A DNA stretch of 64,000 nucleotides from Chenopodium formosanum (lineage: Eukaryota; Streptophyta; Magnoliopsida; Caryophyllales; Amaranthaceae): the NCBI GenBank assembly GCA_024500155.1, contig CM044862.1, positions 47,874,001 through 47,938,000 on the forward strand. Direction: 5' to 3'. Position numbers and translations under genes: made by a program. How positions within the stretch are numbered: position 1 is the stretch's first letter; each line of letters begins with the position of its first letter. The notes under the pieces were generated by a model. The model was not told the origin of the DNA, made no database searches, and worked only from the letters and a program-made list of their open reading frames with translations. This document shows, in pieces, positions 11,432 to 22,872 of this stretch.

Positions 11432-11445
11432 TGGCTCCGATACCA
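11432..11445 (-). promoter_or_regulatory. Primer-binding site of element B (initiator tRNA-Met type)
   Basis: Sense TGGTATCGGAGCCA, five bases after the LTR end. It differs by one base from the TGGTATCAGAGCCA in C, the usual complement of the initiator tRNA-Met 3' end. Confidence 0.88.
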
Positions 11446-11449
11446 AAGA

Positions 11450-12199
11450 TGATGTGAATTATTGATCCGAAAATCAACAAAACACAAGGGATATGTTTAA
11501 GACTAATTCTATACAGGAAATCCACCAAGAATTAAACAAAAACTAAGATTAATCAATTAAGAATCCACCTAATTAAATCAATCCAAACGAATGTTTTAAC
11601 TAAAACAAGCAAAACAACAATTGATCACAATCAACAAAAAAAACTCAAGTATGCAACTTAAGAAATAAATCTGAATATTAATCTCTATATGTTTATTCGT
11701 GTGTTTTACAGCCCTATTTATAAGACTTAGTTTACCTAGGAATATTAGGACAAGTTCCTAATTCAATCCTAATTAAACTAGAATTCTAACTTGCTTGAAG
11801 AGCAAGCACCTTGGCGCACAATCATACACCAAACTCCTTGGAGAACAAGCACACGCCTAAACTGATTTATTTTGCTAACTAACTGATTTTTAAACCAACT
11901 AAATAAATAAATAAAAATTAAAGAACTAAATAAAGATTAAATATCCTAATGCTTGAACCAAGAAAAACCCTTTCAAGTGAAAGGTAAAAACTTGTAAGCA
12001 AAATCTAAGTAAAGAAAATTCAAGAAAGTTCAAGAAAGTGAACTAGACTCCAAGAAAAACCACTAAGCAAACCGTGGCTTTGCTTTGATATCCAAGAAAG
12101 TGTCCATGCAATGCTTGGCTTGAATCAATGTTTAGGGACAAGCTATCTTGATGCATGATAAGCAAATCTTCGAAGTTCTCCATGCTTAGACTTGCATCA
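11450..12199 (-). repeat. 5' LTR of element B
   Basis: 750 bp, TGATGTGAATT...GCATCA on the plus strand, followed by the target duplication AGGTT (12200-12204). Nearly identical to 6965-7714. Confidence 0.94.
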
Positions 12200-12204
12200 A
12201 GGTT

Positions 12205-12307
12205 TTATCGGTTTTCTGAAAACCTTGTCATGTCATGTTTGTTGCGTTTGTTCTTTGTTTTAGTTCTCCTTTCTTGAGGACAAGCAAGAGGCAAGTGTGG
12301 GGGATTT
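12205..12307 (+). mobile_element. 3' internal remnant of an Athila/Tat-like element, right part, with polypurine tract
   Basis: Continues 6456-6964 after element B. It ends GAGGACAAGCAAGAGGCAAG then TGTGGGGGATTT, a purine-rich tract (about 12294-12307) immediately before an LTR start TGATGAGTG. This identifies it as the last ~100 bp of a plus-strand LTR element. Confidence 0.65.
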
Positions 12308-13856
12308 TGATGAGTGGCATTTATGCCACTTCTCCACCCCTTTTCTATAAGGATTCTCCCCTCATTTGCACTTGTTTAAGCCTCTTTAAGCGTTTTTACC
12401 TTAGTTTTGTCTTTTCCTTTCTTTTCTCGTGTTTCCTTTCTTTTTCCCTTTTGTTGGTTTTTCTAGCGTCTCTTCGTTGTTTTGTAGGTTTTTGGCCCTT
12501 TCGGATGAACCCTTGGATGCATGGCAAGGCATGGGAAGGAAATTTGATGCTCAAGGAAGGCACTAGAGCAAGGAGCAGAGCCGCGAGCGCGGAGCTGTAG
12601 GCCACGGTCGCGGGTCGTTGTTAATGCAATAACCTCAAACTTTCTGTAGATGCTGATTCGTGCCTCAGGAGAGGACTCTTCTTTGTGGCCCGCGGTCGTG
12701 GCACTTGGAGCCGTGGGCGCGGCTCTTCGAGGATTCATTTCCCAGTTTTCCTGCCACGGCCTCTCTTCAGCAGCAGATGACATCTATTTTCTTTGGCCGC
12801 GGGCGCGGGTTGCTGGGTTAAGCAACTCCGTACCCAGACTGGAGAGGAAGCGACTGCTTGCTAGAGGGCTCTCCTAGGCGTTTTATTTCCGTCTTTTATG
12901 ATGCATATATATAGCCTCCTATTTCAAGTTTGTATTATCATCTATCTTATGAACATTTTAGCTTAATCTAGAGATTGAAAACATTATTAGTCTTCATTGC
13001 TAGAGAGAGAAAGTGTGGTTTCTTCATTGATAAACTTGGATTTTGAAGAACGAGTTTGTTCAATCCTTTGTAGACCTTCATCTTTAATGAATGAGCAATC
13101 TCTTACTCTTTCTCTTTACCTTTGTTTTTTATTTTGCTTATTTGCTTTGATTTTTCTTCTTTGCTTATTATTCATGTTGATGCTTATTGATTTGATGATT
13201 GATATTGTCTTCAATATGATTTGTGAGTAGTCACCTAGCCAAGGGTGTGGGGATGGTGAAGTTGCTAATTGTTCATGCTTATAATGTTGGGATTATGTTA
13301 ATGGTGATTAAAGTCTTTGCATGCTTGATATTCTTTGATCTTCTTGCAAGTGCACACTGTTAGTTGATTAAAGGTGAATCTTTGCTAACAAGTAACGGAA
13401 GTTGACTTAGTTGAGATTCATTACTATCGATTGTTCTTTGATTGCACCTTCTAATATATGGTTCTAGTGTGGAAACATAGAGGCTATGTTAGGAGAAACC
13501 GATTAACCCCGGAAGGCGGTTAGATTGGGCCTTACTTCGATATTCATGCATGTTTAGTTTACCATTGATTTGATACTTTGTTATTGCATGATCAAGCGGC
13601 ATCTACATCTACCCATTTCCCTTGGTGCTTAGTTATATTAATTTTAATCCATTTCGTTCTTAGTTTAATCTCTTAATTATTTACACTTCTTGTTCCGAGA
13701 TAGCTTAGACTCTAGGTAATGAATGCAGTGTTTATGCATTTCTCCCTGTGGTTCGACCCCTCTACTTGCCCTATATTTGTAATAGGTTGAGTCGAGTGTT
13801 ATAAATTGTATTTGATTTGGGTGTAGTTGTTTGACGACGCAATTATATCTTTGTCA
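12308..13856 (+). repeat. LTR of an Athila/Tat-like element
   Basis: Starts TGATGAGTGGCATTTATGCC after a polypurine tract and ends ...ATCTTTGTCA. Start and end match the 1624-bp solo LTR at 38969-40592 (TGATGAGTGTCATTTATGGC ... CTCTTGTCA) and the minus-strand solo LTR at 58231-59806. GC-rich motifs of the type CCGCGGGCGCGG recur at about 12580-12810 in otherwise AT-rich sequence. Open frames here (12235-12600, 12997-13230) show no protein similarity and are not called. No matching 5' LTR is visible. Confidence 0.75.
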
Positions 13857-16800
13857 GTCATTCACTTATTGCATAGGATTAGTTACAACTACTTTGCTAA
13901 TCTTAGCATCTTCATTACTGATCACTTTCATAATAAGATGATAAAATTTGAGAGTGTCATGGATTATATGTGATTTAGGATTTATTGTCCAAGTGATGGC
14001 TCCCACTCATTTTCATGATATAGACCTTCAACTTCACAACCTACAATCATTAACGTTCAGCAACGAACTTTCAATTGAACATCTTCTTTATTATCGCCAT
14101 TAAGGCAATAATATTCTCAACATATATTTTAGTAGACTTCGTGATGATGCTTTGCTGGGGTTTCACTCCAAACGGCTCACAATGATTTGGGACACCCTAA
14201 TCACTTGTGATCATGGAAATTTTCCTTAAATTCTTGCACATTACACATGGATGCACGTCCATGTTACTATTCTCAAGCCACGACTTATTATTAGCTCGTC
14301 TTTCTAAACGGGTTTTTTGTTAAGGATCTAATCCTTGTTCTGGTTTGTGCTTGCAACATCAATTCTCAAATTGTATTAGTTTCCACAAGTCAAGAACATA
14401 TCATGTTACTTATCCAAGTACTTTGGATGTTCTTGGCCATAATCTAACGGTCTATTACATAGATTCAAGTTGATTGGTACTACATACATACTTCACACGC
14501 TCTAAGCAAGTAAGTCCTGCGACGATTCCATATCATAGCATACATGATGGATTAAATTACAGAGTAATTCTCAATCTTATTCCATCCATGTGACATTTTA
14601 GCTCATTCAGTTTCACTAAGTCTTGCTAAAATGTTTGTTGTGTGATACGGTTGAAAGTCTCTATTAGTGTCTTTCTTGTTTGACTTAGTATTTAGCCTAG
14701 CTTATACTTAGTTCAAACATTTACTTAGTTTTATACATACAGGTCGAAAGTCTTTCAAAGTCCTTCAATTCATGTTTAACATGGTAAAATCCTTTACACG
14801 TTCAAACATTTTATTAAGTCTATACAATAGATCTTAATACCAATATGTACTAAGTATCGTCTTTTTCTTGGTCCATTGTCAAAAGTACTTTCAAATCTAA
14901 GCATTTAGCATTTGATAGTTATTTCACAATAGTGTTCATAAACTTTTCGTTGGACCTTTACTTTTACTCCCACTAAACTTCTTATTCATCAGAATTTCTA
15001 TGTTTCTCCATAAGCCAATCCTCTTATTAACTTTATGAGAAAACACGTTCCAATTCCTATATACAATGCATCCTTTAATCCCATGACAGATTCCTTGAGC
15101 TTGCTTTCAAATCAAGCATCATTTAGATTTTCAAAACCCTTAGACTACTTTCATAGTCACTTCCAAAATCCTATTTTAGGAAGGCGGTTTTGGTATCTAT
15201 TTTGACATATTTCATATGTGCAATTTTGCTAGAACAATCACGAAAAGACTTAAGCATTCCGATTGGTGAATAGGTTTTTAATAAAATCAACTCTGTGAAT
15301 TTAATTGTATCCTTTTCAACCAATCTAGCTATGTATGCATATACATTTCCACATTTGTTAGTTTTCTACTTGAAAACTTATTTGCAATCGATGGGTCTTT
15401 CACCCTTTATGCAAATTAATCAAGTTTCAAACATGATTTTCAAACATGGAGTCTATCTCGGATTTGTCGTAGCTATATATCTTACAATTGTAAGGCATTA
15501 TTCCTTTACTATCTAATAGTAAATAGTAAATAGTATGCTTGTAAGTCTTAGGTTTATTTCTAACTTAATAGAAAATTTATAGGCTTCAACCAAAGCCTTT
15601 GGTGAATTCTATACCTGTTAGGGTTATTGCATCAAACAATGAGTTTCAAGGCGCTTCCAAAGCCCTTTTTTATTCTTGATCTTACTCCAACTTTTTAAAA
15701 GTTTTGTGAGAAATGAACTCTCTTTTAAGGCACTTGTAAAGTCCTTTTGAGTATTCTTAATCAAGTATTCTCATGAAGCCCTTTTAAGGTCTTCCGAGAT
15801 TCTTAGTTCTAGTTTGTTGCTAAGCTCGATTGTCATCGAGTTCATTTTCCTGCCACTTGTCATTTTGGAAATGTGTTATGTTCCATAAAGACACCACTTA
15901 GAGCAACAAACACTATGTTCTCAATTAGGTTACGGAGGTAATGCCCGTGGTCTTACTTGAATGCTTACAAAGAGACATGTATATTATCTTTGGGTAAAGG
16001 TTCGTTGTAAAACAAACAGTTAGCTCCCACTTGAGCTATCTTAGCCTTTAACGAGCCATTAATCTCTCACTCAACTACCTAGCTCTTGCTAAGCCGGTGA
16101 GCTCCCACTGAGCCAGTGAACTCCCACTGTGGCTAAGAGTTTTAAACATATACTTGAAAAGACATTTAGAAGTTAATTCTATCCATAACTGAATATGGTG
16201 TCCTTTCTTAGCTCCGACAATTTGTTTAGTTTAACATTAGTCCTTCGTGCAAATCTTAAGAACTTTATAGGAAGGGGTGTGATCCATCATTGTTCGAATC
16301 ATTTTTAATGGCATCCAGGTCTCCGTGAAGACACACTATGTTCTTTACAGAGTTATTTATGAATATTTCAATTTCATAACTTTGTGATGGTCACGTTTGG
16401 CTTAAGCAAACATCGCTCGATCTAATCAAGACGTTTTGGTATCTTGCCAAGTCGATTATGTACTTCACTAAACTCTTGAACTGTTCAAGGTCATGTTTGT
16501 TCACGTTTGATGAATATAGCCATATTCTTTCAAATTCTTTGTGAAATGTTGAAGTAAATCAATCCTCTTTAGCTTTCAGAGTCAATTGTCAATACCAAGA
16601 ACAATAGCTCTTTACTTTGTCGGTTTCAACAAGTAAGACTTGCTTATATTAGAACGATTCCGAATCGATCAACTATCAAGAGCCTATCTAATAGAGCCTT
16701 GAGTACGTTCTTGTTGTTGTGACATTGCTAAAGATATTCGGAACGCAAATCATGCCCATGACTTTGAGATTTTGCCAGTTTATCATGTTAAGAAAATGTT

Positions 16801-18633
16801 TGTCTATAATAAAGCATTCTTCACTCATGGTTTAGACAACCATGTCATTCAAATAAATTTGCAACTATTTCTCATTGCTTTGAATGTGAGTCTTTCTGTG
16901 TGTAAACGGATCAATTGCTGATTATGGAACACAATAACCATTTATTTGTTCCAGCCTTAGCTTAAAGGTCTTTAAACAAAGCATACGTCCTTACAACTGA
17001 TGTAGCACCACTTGCTTCATTCTAAGCTTATAAGTCGATAACTTAGCTTATCTTCAATAGTGTTGGGTCACTTTCAAAGTGGAACACTCAACTTGTGAAG
17101 ATAACAAATTGCTAAGTTAACTTCAATAACATGAATTCTTTAATAAAATGGAATCTCATTCCTTTTCTTTGTTCCTTGTTTCCTATATTTCATATCATAC
17201 TTTATCTCATAATTTTTACGAACCATTTCTTTAAGAGTATTTGACTTTTATACTTTGTTAGGCATAATTAAGCATCTAATGCATCGTAATACAAAGTTCC
17301 ATCTTTTCCTTTAATTCACGCTCGAATTACTACATCAATGAGTCCTACTCATCTATGTATTAAGCGAAAAGATATGTTGGTTGTCAATATTGACGATTTT
17401 GAGTTTGCAACTCAACACTTCATGTTTTATCAAAACTACCTAGTATTTTGAATACATTATGTCCAACTATCCTTAAAAGTCAATTATGAGAATTGTAATT
17501 TAGAAATGCTTTACTTTTATTTGAGAACCATTCTCAAAGATTTCCTTTACCAATCATGGAAAACAATACAGTTTGATTTGGAAATCTACAAATATAAGTG
17601 CAAAGTATAACCATTTATTAAGTAAATAACATAATAAGTTTGAAAATTAAAAGGTATTCATGCAAATTCTCAATCTTATTAAACGTCTTATTCGCACATT
17701 AAATTTGTCCCCATTTGCCGAGAATAAGTCGATTCCAAGATCTAAAGAAACAAAGAGTGGTTAAGCATGCTTTGGCTTGTCTTAACACTCAATCTCCTAA
17801 GGTAAGCAACGCTTTGCTAATGGCTCCAAGCCACTCTTGGTTGAATAAATTGTCGCATCTAATGCTCTCTCAACAATATATTCACTTTGCCATGACATAA
17901 TAGGACTCCATCCCTCATGTCGTTGAGTACAACCAAAACTAACTTGCATACCCAGTATGCCTTACGTTTCTTGGAGAAGTAGTGATGCCTCGCTTTGGCG
18001 TAGCCCACCACTACCCTCGTTCAGTTGGTAAGTGTTGTTTTGGAATGCCAAGTTTTACTCAATATTTAGAGACCTAGGGTTTCTATGTTGGTTGATTTAA
18101 GTAAACTTAATTAATCATCACAACATTTGAAATCCTGAACATGTATCTAACATATAATTCATATACATAAACATATATATATCAAAAAACATAAATAAAG
18201 ATGCATTTGGCAACTAGCATGACCCCTTGAGATCTTCAAATCTTTAAAAGGTCTTCATTTGCAACTTCATGGCTTCGTCTTCCAAGACTTGACAAAAATA
18301 AATGCAACTACTAGTATCTACGATTAGGACTAATCTTATTATTAAGGTACAAAAATACATAACGGTTCGCAGACCGTATTTAGATTTACAAAAATACATC
18401 ACGGATCACAGTCCGTATTTTCTATCCTAATCGGGTCCCACTAGTTGCCATTTCATAAAACCTGTGAGAGAATATACATTCCATTCATCCATTCACTATA
18501 TGTGAATGGCTCATGCATTTTACAAAAATAAACAAGTAATAATGCATTAAACACGCGATAACTAGTAACTAATCTAGGTGGTTAATCCAATTAACACGCC
18601 TAATTAAAACTAGTCAAGGTTGTTATAACCGAT
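13857..18633. other. Long AT-rich non-coding tract, unclassified
   Basis: About 4.8 kb with no coding similarity in any frame; the longest open frames (15295-15516, 17715-17900) are short and unrecognisable. CTCCCACT recurs at about 14000, 14967, 16025, 16093 and 16113, and again at 23621 beyond element C. The tract continues at 23590 after C, so it was one block before C inserted. It may be the LTR or untranslated region of a large non-autonomous or decayed LTR element, but nothing proves this. Confidence 0.4.
18349..18420. repeat. Two tandem 39-bp units each forming a short hairpin
   Basis: ACAAAAATACAT is followed by ACGGT-TCGCAG-ACCGT (18362-18377). Then ACAAAAATACAT recurs with ACGGA-TCACAG-TCCGT (18401-18416). 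The fifth pair of the stem changes from T-A to A-T, so pairing is kept. Confidence 0.7.
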
Positions 18634-19350
18634 TGATGCAAGTCTAAGCATGGAGAACTTCGAAGATTTGCTTATCATGCATCAAGATAGCTTGTCCCTA
18701 AACATTGATTCAAGCCAAGCATTGCATGGACACTTTCTTGGATATCAAAGCAAAGCCACGGTTTGCTTAGTGGTTTTTCTTGGAGTCTAGTTCACTTTCT
18801 TGAACTTTCTTGAATTTTCTTTACTTAGATTTTGCTTACAAGTTTTTACCTTTCACTTGAAAGGGTTTTTCTTGGTTCAAGCATTAGGATCTTTAATCTT
18901 TATTTAGTTCTTTAATTTTTATTTATTTATTTAGTTGCTTTAAAAATCAGTTAGTTAGCAAAATAAATCAGTTTGGTGTATGCTTGTGCGCCAAGGTGCT
19001 TGCTCTTCAAGCAAGTTAGAGTTCTAGTTTAATTAGGATTGAATTAGGGACTTGTCCTAATCTTCCTAGGAAAACTAAATCTTATAAATAGGGTTGTAAA
19101 CACACGAATAGATACATATAGATTAATATTCAGATTTATTTCTTAAGTTGCATACTTGAGTTTTGGTTGATTGCGATCAATTGCTGTTTTGCTTGTTTTA
19201 GTTAAAACATTCGTTTGGATTGATTAATTAGGTGGATTATTAATTGATTAATCTTAGTTTTTGTTTAATTCTTGGTGGATTTCCTGTATAGAATTAGACT
19301 TAAACATATCCCTTGTGTTTTGTTGATTTTCGGATCAATAATTCACATCA
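18634..19350 (+). repeat. 5' LTR of element C
   Basis: 717 bp, TGATGCAAGTC...TTCACATCA. TATA-like CTTATAAATAGGG lies near 19080-19093. The first ~150 bp are the coding tail of the integrase when present at the 3' end. Confidence 0.95.
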
Positions 19351-19354
19351 TCTT

Positions 19355-19368
19355 TGGTATCAGAGCCA
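19355..19368 (+). promoter_or_regulatory. Primer-binding site of element C (initiator tRNA-Met type)
   Basis: TGGTATCAGAGCCA, four bases after the LTR end; matches the usual initiator tRNA-Met complement. Confidence 0.93.
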
Positions 19369-19642
19369 GATTACGCAACTTCGGAAAAAATTAAACTGGA
19401 AACAATTGACTGGGATTTTTTGCGTGATTCTTTTTGCATTGAACTCTAAAAACGTCCAGCTACCACCATATAAAATTTCATAATTTTTAGTTGAGTAACG
19501 CGTTCTACACAGCCTAAAACGTTTGGTGTTTGTGCACTGATTTGCGGTTGAGAGTCCGGTTTTTGTGTTGCCTAGTTTTTCTTCAAGATTCGATCTTTTA
19601 ATCAAGATTTTTGCATGAACTGACTTGTTTTGTGTAGGAATC

Positions 19643-21391
19643 ATGAGTGACGAAGAGGTTCCACAGGTTCCAAGGGGATTAACCTTAGAACAGGCTCAAA
19701 ATCTTAGAAGAGATAGGCGAATTGACGAGTTGGCAGCAAGGATGGATGAGATATTAAAAAGGCTTGATACTCTTGCTGGAGGTTCTTCAAGGAAAGGGAA
19801 TTCTAACCCTAATTCTGGTTCAAGTGAGGAAGAACAACCAAGGAGGAATCCAAGGAGGCCACGAAATAATTATTCCTCAAGTGATGAATCACCAAGGCCT
19901 AGGAGAAGAGACCGACCAAAGGATGATGATAGGAACCTTAGATTAGATCTTCCCGAATTCAATGGGAGTATGAATGAACCTGAAAAGTACTTTGAGTGGA
20001 TTAGAAGGGCCGAGACACTTTTTGATTACAAGGAGTATGATGAAAGGAAAAGATGCAAATTGGCTGAATTAAAACTGACCGGTTATGCTAGTCTTTGGTA
20101 TGATAATCTAAAGAAGAAAAGGTATAAGGAGGGGCGTGCAAGAATCTCAACTTGGGAACAACTCAAGAAGCACATGAAAAAAAGGTTCGTACCTAGTGAT
20201 TATATTCAAGATGTTTATCTTAAGATGCAACTTTTTAAACAAAATTCTATGACTGTTGAGAATTATATTGGTGAATTTGAAAAGTTATGCATACTATGTG
20301 GCTTAGAAGAGATTTTTGAGCATAAGATTGCTAGATTTATTTCGGGGTTGAATGATAGTATTGCTGAAAAAGTTGAATTGCAACAATATTGGTCCTTTGA
20401 GGATGTTTGCAAGGTAGCTTTGAAAGTTGAAAAACAGATAAAGGGGAAGAAAGGGACGTACACTAAGCCCTTTGTAAAAGGTTTCAATAAACCTTTTGAG
20501 AAGAACAGCTTGGAGAAAAGTGGTTCTAGTTCGAACTACAAGGAGACTAAATCAAAGTTTGAAGCTCCTAAAAAGCTTGTTGAAGATAGGAAGTGCTTCA
20601 AGTGTGGTAGTGTTGGTCACATTGCAACTAATTGTCCATCAAAAAGAGTAATGACTGCTCAAGAGTGGGAACAAGAACAAGCTAAGTGTGAGCAAGGTAT
20701 TGACTATGAAGAAAAGAACGAAGAGGAAAACTTTGAAGAAGAGGAGGGGCATATTGACAAAATTGATCCCGAGACTCATGGTCAAAGTTTGGTTCTAAGA
20801 AGGGCACTACACTGTAAAACCGTGCCTATGGAAAACAATCAAAGGGAGAAAATCTTTCTTACAAGGTGCAAGGTAGAAGATAGGTTGTGTGATATGATCA
20901 TAGACACGGGGAGTTGCACTAATGTGGTATCTACTACTTTGGTAGACAAATTAAAGTGGCCAAATACTGAACATCCAAGCCCTTATAAGCTTCATTGGCT
21001 TAATAATTCGAGTGATGTTAAGGTAACTAAACAAGCCTTAATCTCCTTTTCAATTGGTAAATTTCATGATAAAGTTTTGTGTGATGTTTGTCCTATGGAT
21101 GCTTTTCATATACTATTAGGCCGTCCTTGGCAATATGATAGATTTGTGAAGTTTAATGGAAGGACTAATGTGTATGTTGTGAGAAAAGGAGAAAAAGAGA
21201 GACCGGTTGCTTTAAAACCTTTGATAAGCAACAAGTCTTCTAATGTTACCTCAAATTCGAAGAGTTCTTATTTGATTAGTGAGAGGGAATTAGAAAAAGA
21301 GATTTGCAGCAACAATGTGGTATATATACTTGTTTCTAATGAGATTCGAATTGATCAAAATAAACAAGCAAAGAGGCCGTATGAATTGTAA
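19643..21391 (+). CDS. Gag-protease of element C
   Basis: Start chosen at ATG 19643 (MSDEEVPQVPRGLT); upstream in-frame codons have no ATG. Domains: Retrotrans_gag (LDLPEFNGSMNEPEKYFEWI ... STWEQLKKHMKKRFVPSDY) in roughly residues 100-260; Lys-rich linker; CCHC knuckle CFKCGSVGHIATNC (20593-20634); acidic spacer; aspartic protease with intact IIDTGSCTNVVS (DTG at 20902-20910) and HILLGRPWQYDRF. It ends at TAA 21389-21391 where B has Glu, so the stop is a nonsense change cutting the polyprotein before RT. Gag and protease themselves look complete, about 583 residues. Confidence 0.93.
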   Translation: MSDEEVPQVPRGLTLEQAQNLRRDRRIDELAARMDEILKRLDTLAGGSSRKGNSNPNSGSSEEEQPRRNPRRPRNNYSSSDESPRPRRRDRPKDDDRNLRLDLPEFNGSMNEPEKYFEWIRRAETLFDYKEYDERKRCKLAELKLTGYASLWYDNLKKKRYKEGRARISTWEQLKKHMKKRFVPSDYIQDVYLKMQLFKQNSMTVENYIGEFEKLCILCGLEEIFEHKIARFISGLNDSIAEKVELQQYWSFEDVCKVALKVEKQIKGKKGTYTKPFVKGFNKPFEKNSLEKSGSSSNYKETKSKFEAPKKLVEDRKCFKCGSVGHIATNCPSKRVMTAQEWEQEQAKCEQGIDYEEKNEEENFEEEEGHIDKIDPETHGQSLVLRRALHCKTVPMENNQREKIFLTRCKVEDRLCDMIIDTGSCTNVVSTTLVDKLKWPNTEHPSPYKLHWLNNSSDVKVTKQALISFSIGKFHDKVLCDVCPMDAFHILLGRPWQYDRFVKFNGRTNVYVVRKGEKERPVALKPLISNKSSNVTSNSKSSYLISERELEKEICSNNVVYILVSNEIRIDQNKQAKRPYEL

Positions 21392-22182
21392 TCTGTTTTA
21401 GAAGAATTCAAGGATGTCTTTCCTAAGGAATTACCTCCGGGACTACCTCCTATTCGTGGGATAGAGCATCAAATTGACTTGATTCCGTGAGCACCATTAC
21501 CTAATAAGCCAGCCTATAGAAGTAATCCGGAAGAAACAAAGGAGATGTAAAGGCAAATTGAAGAGCTTATGGCTAGAGGATACGTGAGGGAAAGTATGAG
21601 CCATTGTGCTGTGCCTACTTTACTTGTCCCAAAGAAAGATGGGAGTTGGCGCATGTGTATTGATAGTAGGAGTGTGAATAACATCACTATCAAATACCGA
21701 TTTCCTATTCCAAGGTTAGATGATCTACTTGATGAACTACATGGTTCAAAGTTGTTTTCTAAGATTGATCTTATGAGTGGTTATCATCAAATTCGAATGA
21801 GAGAAGGAGATGAGTGGAAAACAGCATTCAAGACTAAGTTAGGGTTGTATGAATGGTTGGTGATGCCGTTTGGACTCACTAATGCACCTAGCACTTTCAT
21901 GAGGTTGATGCATGAGGTACTTAAACCTTTCCTTGGCAAGTTTGTTATTGTTTATTTAGATGATATTATGATATACTCTAAAAATTTGCATGATCATCTA
22001 AATCATCTAACAAGTGTGTTTGAAGTGTTAAGAGAGAAGAAACTCTATGCTAAGCTTGAAAAATACTACTTCTTAGTGCCTAGTGTTACTTTTCTTGGTT
22101 ATGTTGTATCAAAGGATGGAGTTTCAGTTGATCATTCAAAAGTAGAGGCTATTAAAACTTGGCCTATTCCTACTAATGTGAG
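21392..22182 (+). pseudogene. Reverse transcriptase of element C, truncated at its C-terminus
   Basis: The leader (EEFKDVFPKELPPGLPPI) carries two further nonsense changes, CCGTGA near 21485 and ATGTAA near 21547. From 21569 it is open: PTLLVPKKDGSWRMCIDSRS, KIDLMSGYHQIRM, LVMPFGLTNAPSTFMRLM and the catalytic VYLDDIMIYS (about 21948-21975). The thumb stops at AIKTWPIPTNVS, where the frame passes straight into integrase because the connection domain, RNaseH and integrase N-terminus are deleted. Confidence 0.92.
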
Positions 22183-22837
22183 TGCTCGAGATACAAAGTT
22201 CATGAGTTTCATTTGGAAGTCTTTATGGAAGCTTGTGGGAACTAAATTGCTCTTTAGTACATCTTACCATCCACAAACTGATGGACAAACCGAGGTTACT
22301 AATCGTACTCTTGGTGCGCTTTTGCGTGGGTTAGTGAGTAAGACACAAAAGGATTGGGTCATCAAGTTAGCTCATGCGAAGTTTGCTTATAATAGATCAC
22401 CTACATATGCCACCAAACATAGTCCTTTTGAGGTAGTCTATGGAGTCAATCCGAAACTTCCAATTGATCTTGTTCCATTGCCTAAGGGTGAGTTAATTCA
22501 CAAAGATGCCGAGTCTAAGTTGAAGAGTATGCTGAAATTACATGCTCAAGTTCGAACAAGAATAAAGAAAGTAAATGACATGTACAAAGCTAGAGCAAAC
22601 AAGCATAGAAAGCAACAAGGTTACAATGTTGGAGACTTGGTATGGTTACATTTGAGAAAGGAAATATTTCCAGGAAAACGCAAGAATAAGTTGATGCCTA
22701 GAAGTGAAGGTCCTTTCAAGATTATTGAGAAGATCAATGACAATGCTTATAAGTTAGAACTTCCAGGAGAATATGGAGTTAGTGCTACATTCAATGTTGG
22801 CGATTTGGCTAAGCATATTCCTGATGAGGAACTTTGA
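22183..22837 (+). pseudogene. Integrase core and C-terminus of element C, fused in frame to RT
   Basis: Begins ARDTKFMSFIWKS. The intact B integrase has DRDTKF, so the second catalytic Asp is Ala at the fusion and the first Asp is lost with the deletion. The Glu motif GQTEVTNRTLGALL and the GPF domain (EGPFKIIEKINDNAYKLELP) are present. A TGA at 22835-22837 replaces Arg of EELRDLRTNSF; the coding tail continues in frame to 23029 inside the 3' LTR. Catalytically dead as an integrase. Confidence 0.9.
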
Positions 22838-22857
22838 GATTTGAGGACAAATTCTTT

Positions 22858-22872
22858 CGAAGAAGAGGAGGA
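22858..22872 (+). promoter_or_regulatory. Polypurine tract of element C
   Basis: CGAAGAAGAGGAGGA immediately precedes the 3' LTR start TGATGCAAG and is read as acidic codons of the integrase tail. Confidence 0.8.

Larger units (their letters stand above)
6965..12199 (-). mobile_element. CRM-type Ty3/gypsy element B, lacking reverse transcriptase
   Basis: Complete insertion of 5235 bp with two 750-bp LTRs (6965-7714 and 11450-12199) and target duplication AGGTT. Termini are TGATG...CATCA (one outer base changed on the left, TCATG). Internal order on the minus strand: initiator-Met-type primer site, gag with zinc knuckle, protease, then RNaseH-integrase. The whole RT is missing. I count about ten differences between the LTRs by eye (roughly 1.3%), so the insertion is recent relative to the Tat elements around it. 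It is closely related to C. Confidence 0.95.

Noticed and set aside
12235..12877. Open frames of 69-121 codons
   Set aside because: They lie in the Athila/Tat-like LTR, overlap each other on both strands and have low-complexity products.
15295..15516. 73-codon hydrophobic frame
   Set aside because: Composition follows the T-rich strand; no homology or context supports a membrane protein.
13857..18633. Possible degraded host gene in the long non-coding tract
   Set aside because: No frame longer than about 75 codons, no recognisable domain and no exon-like pattern on either strand.
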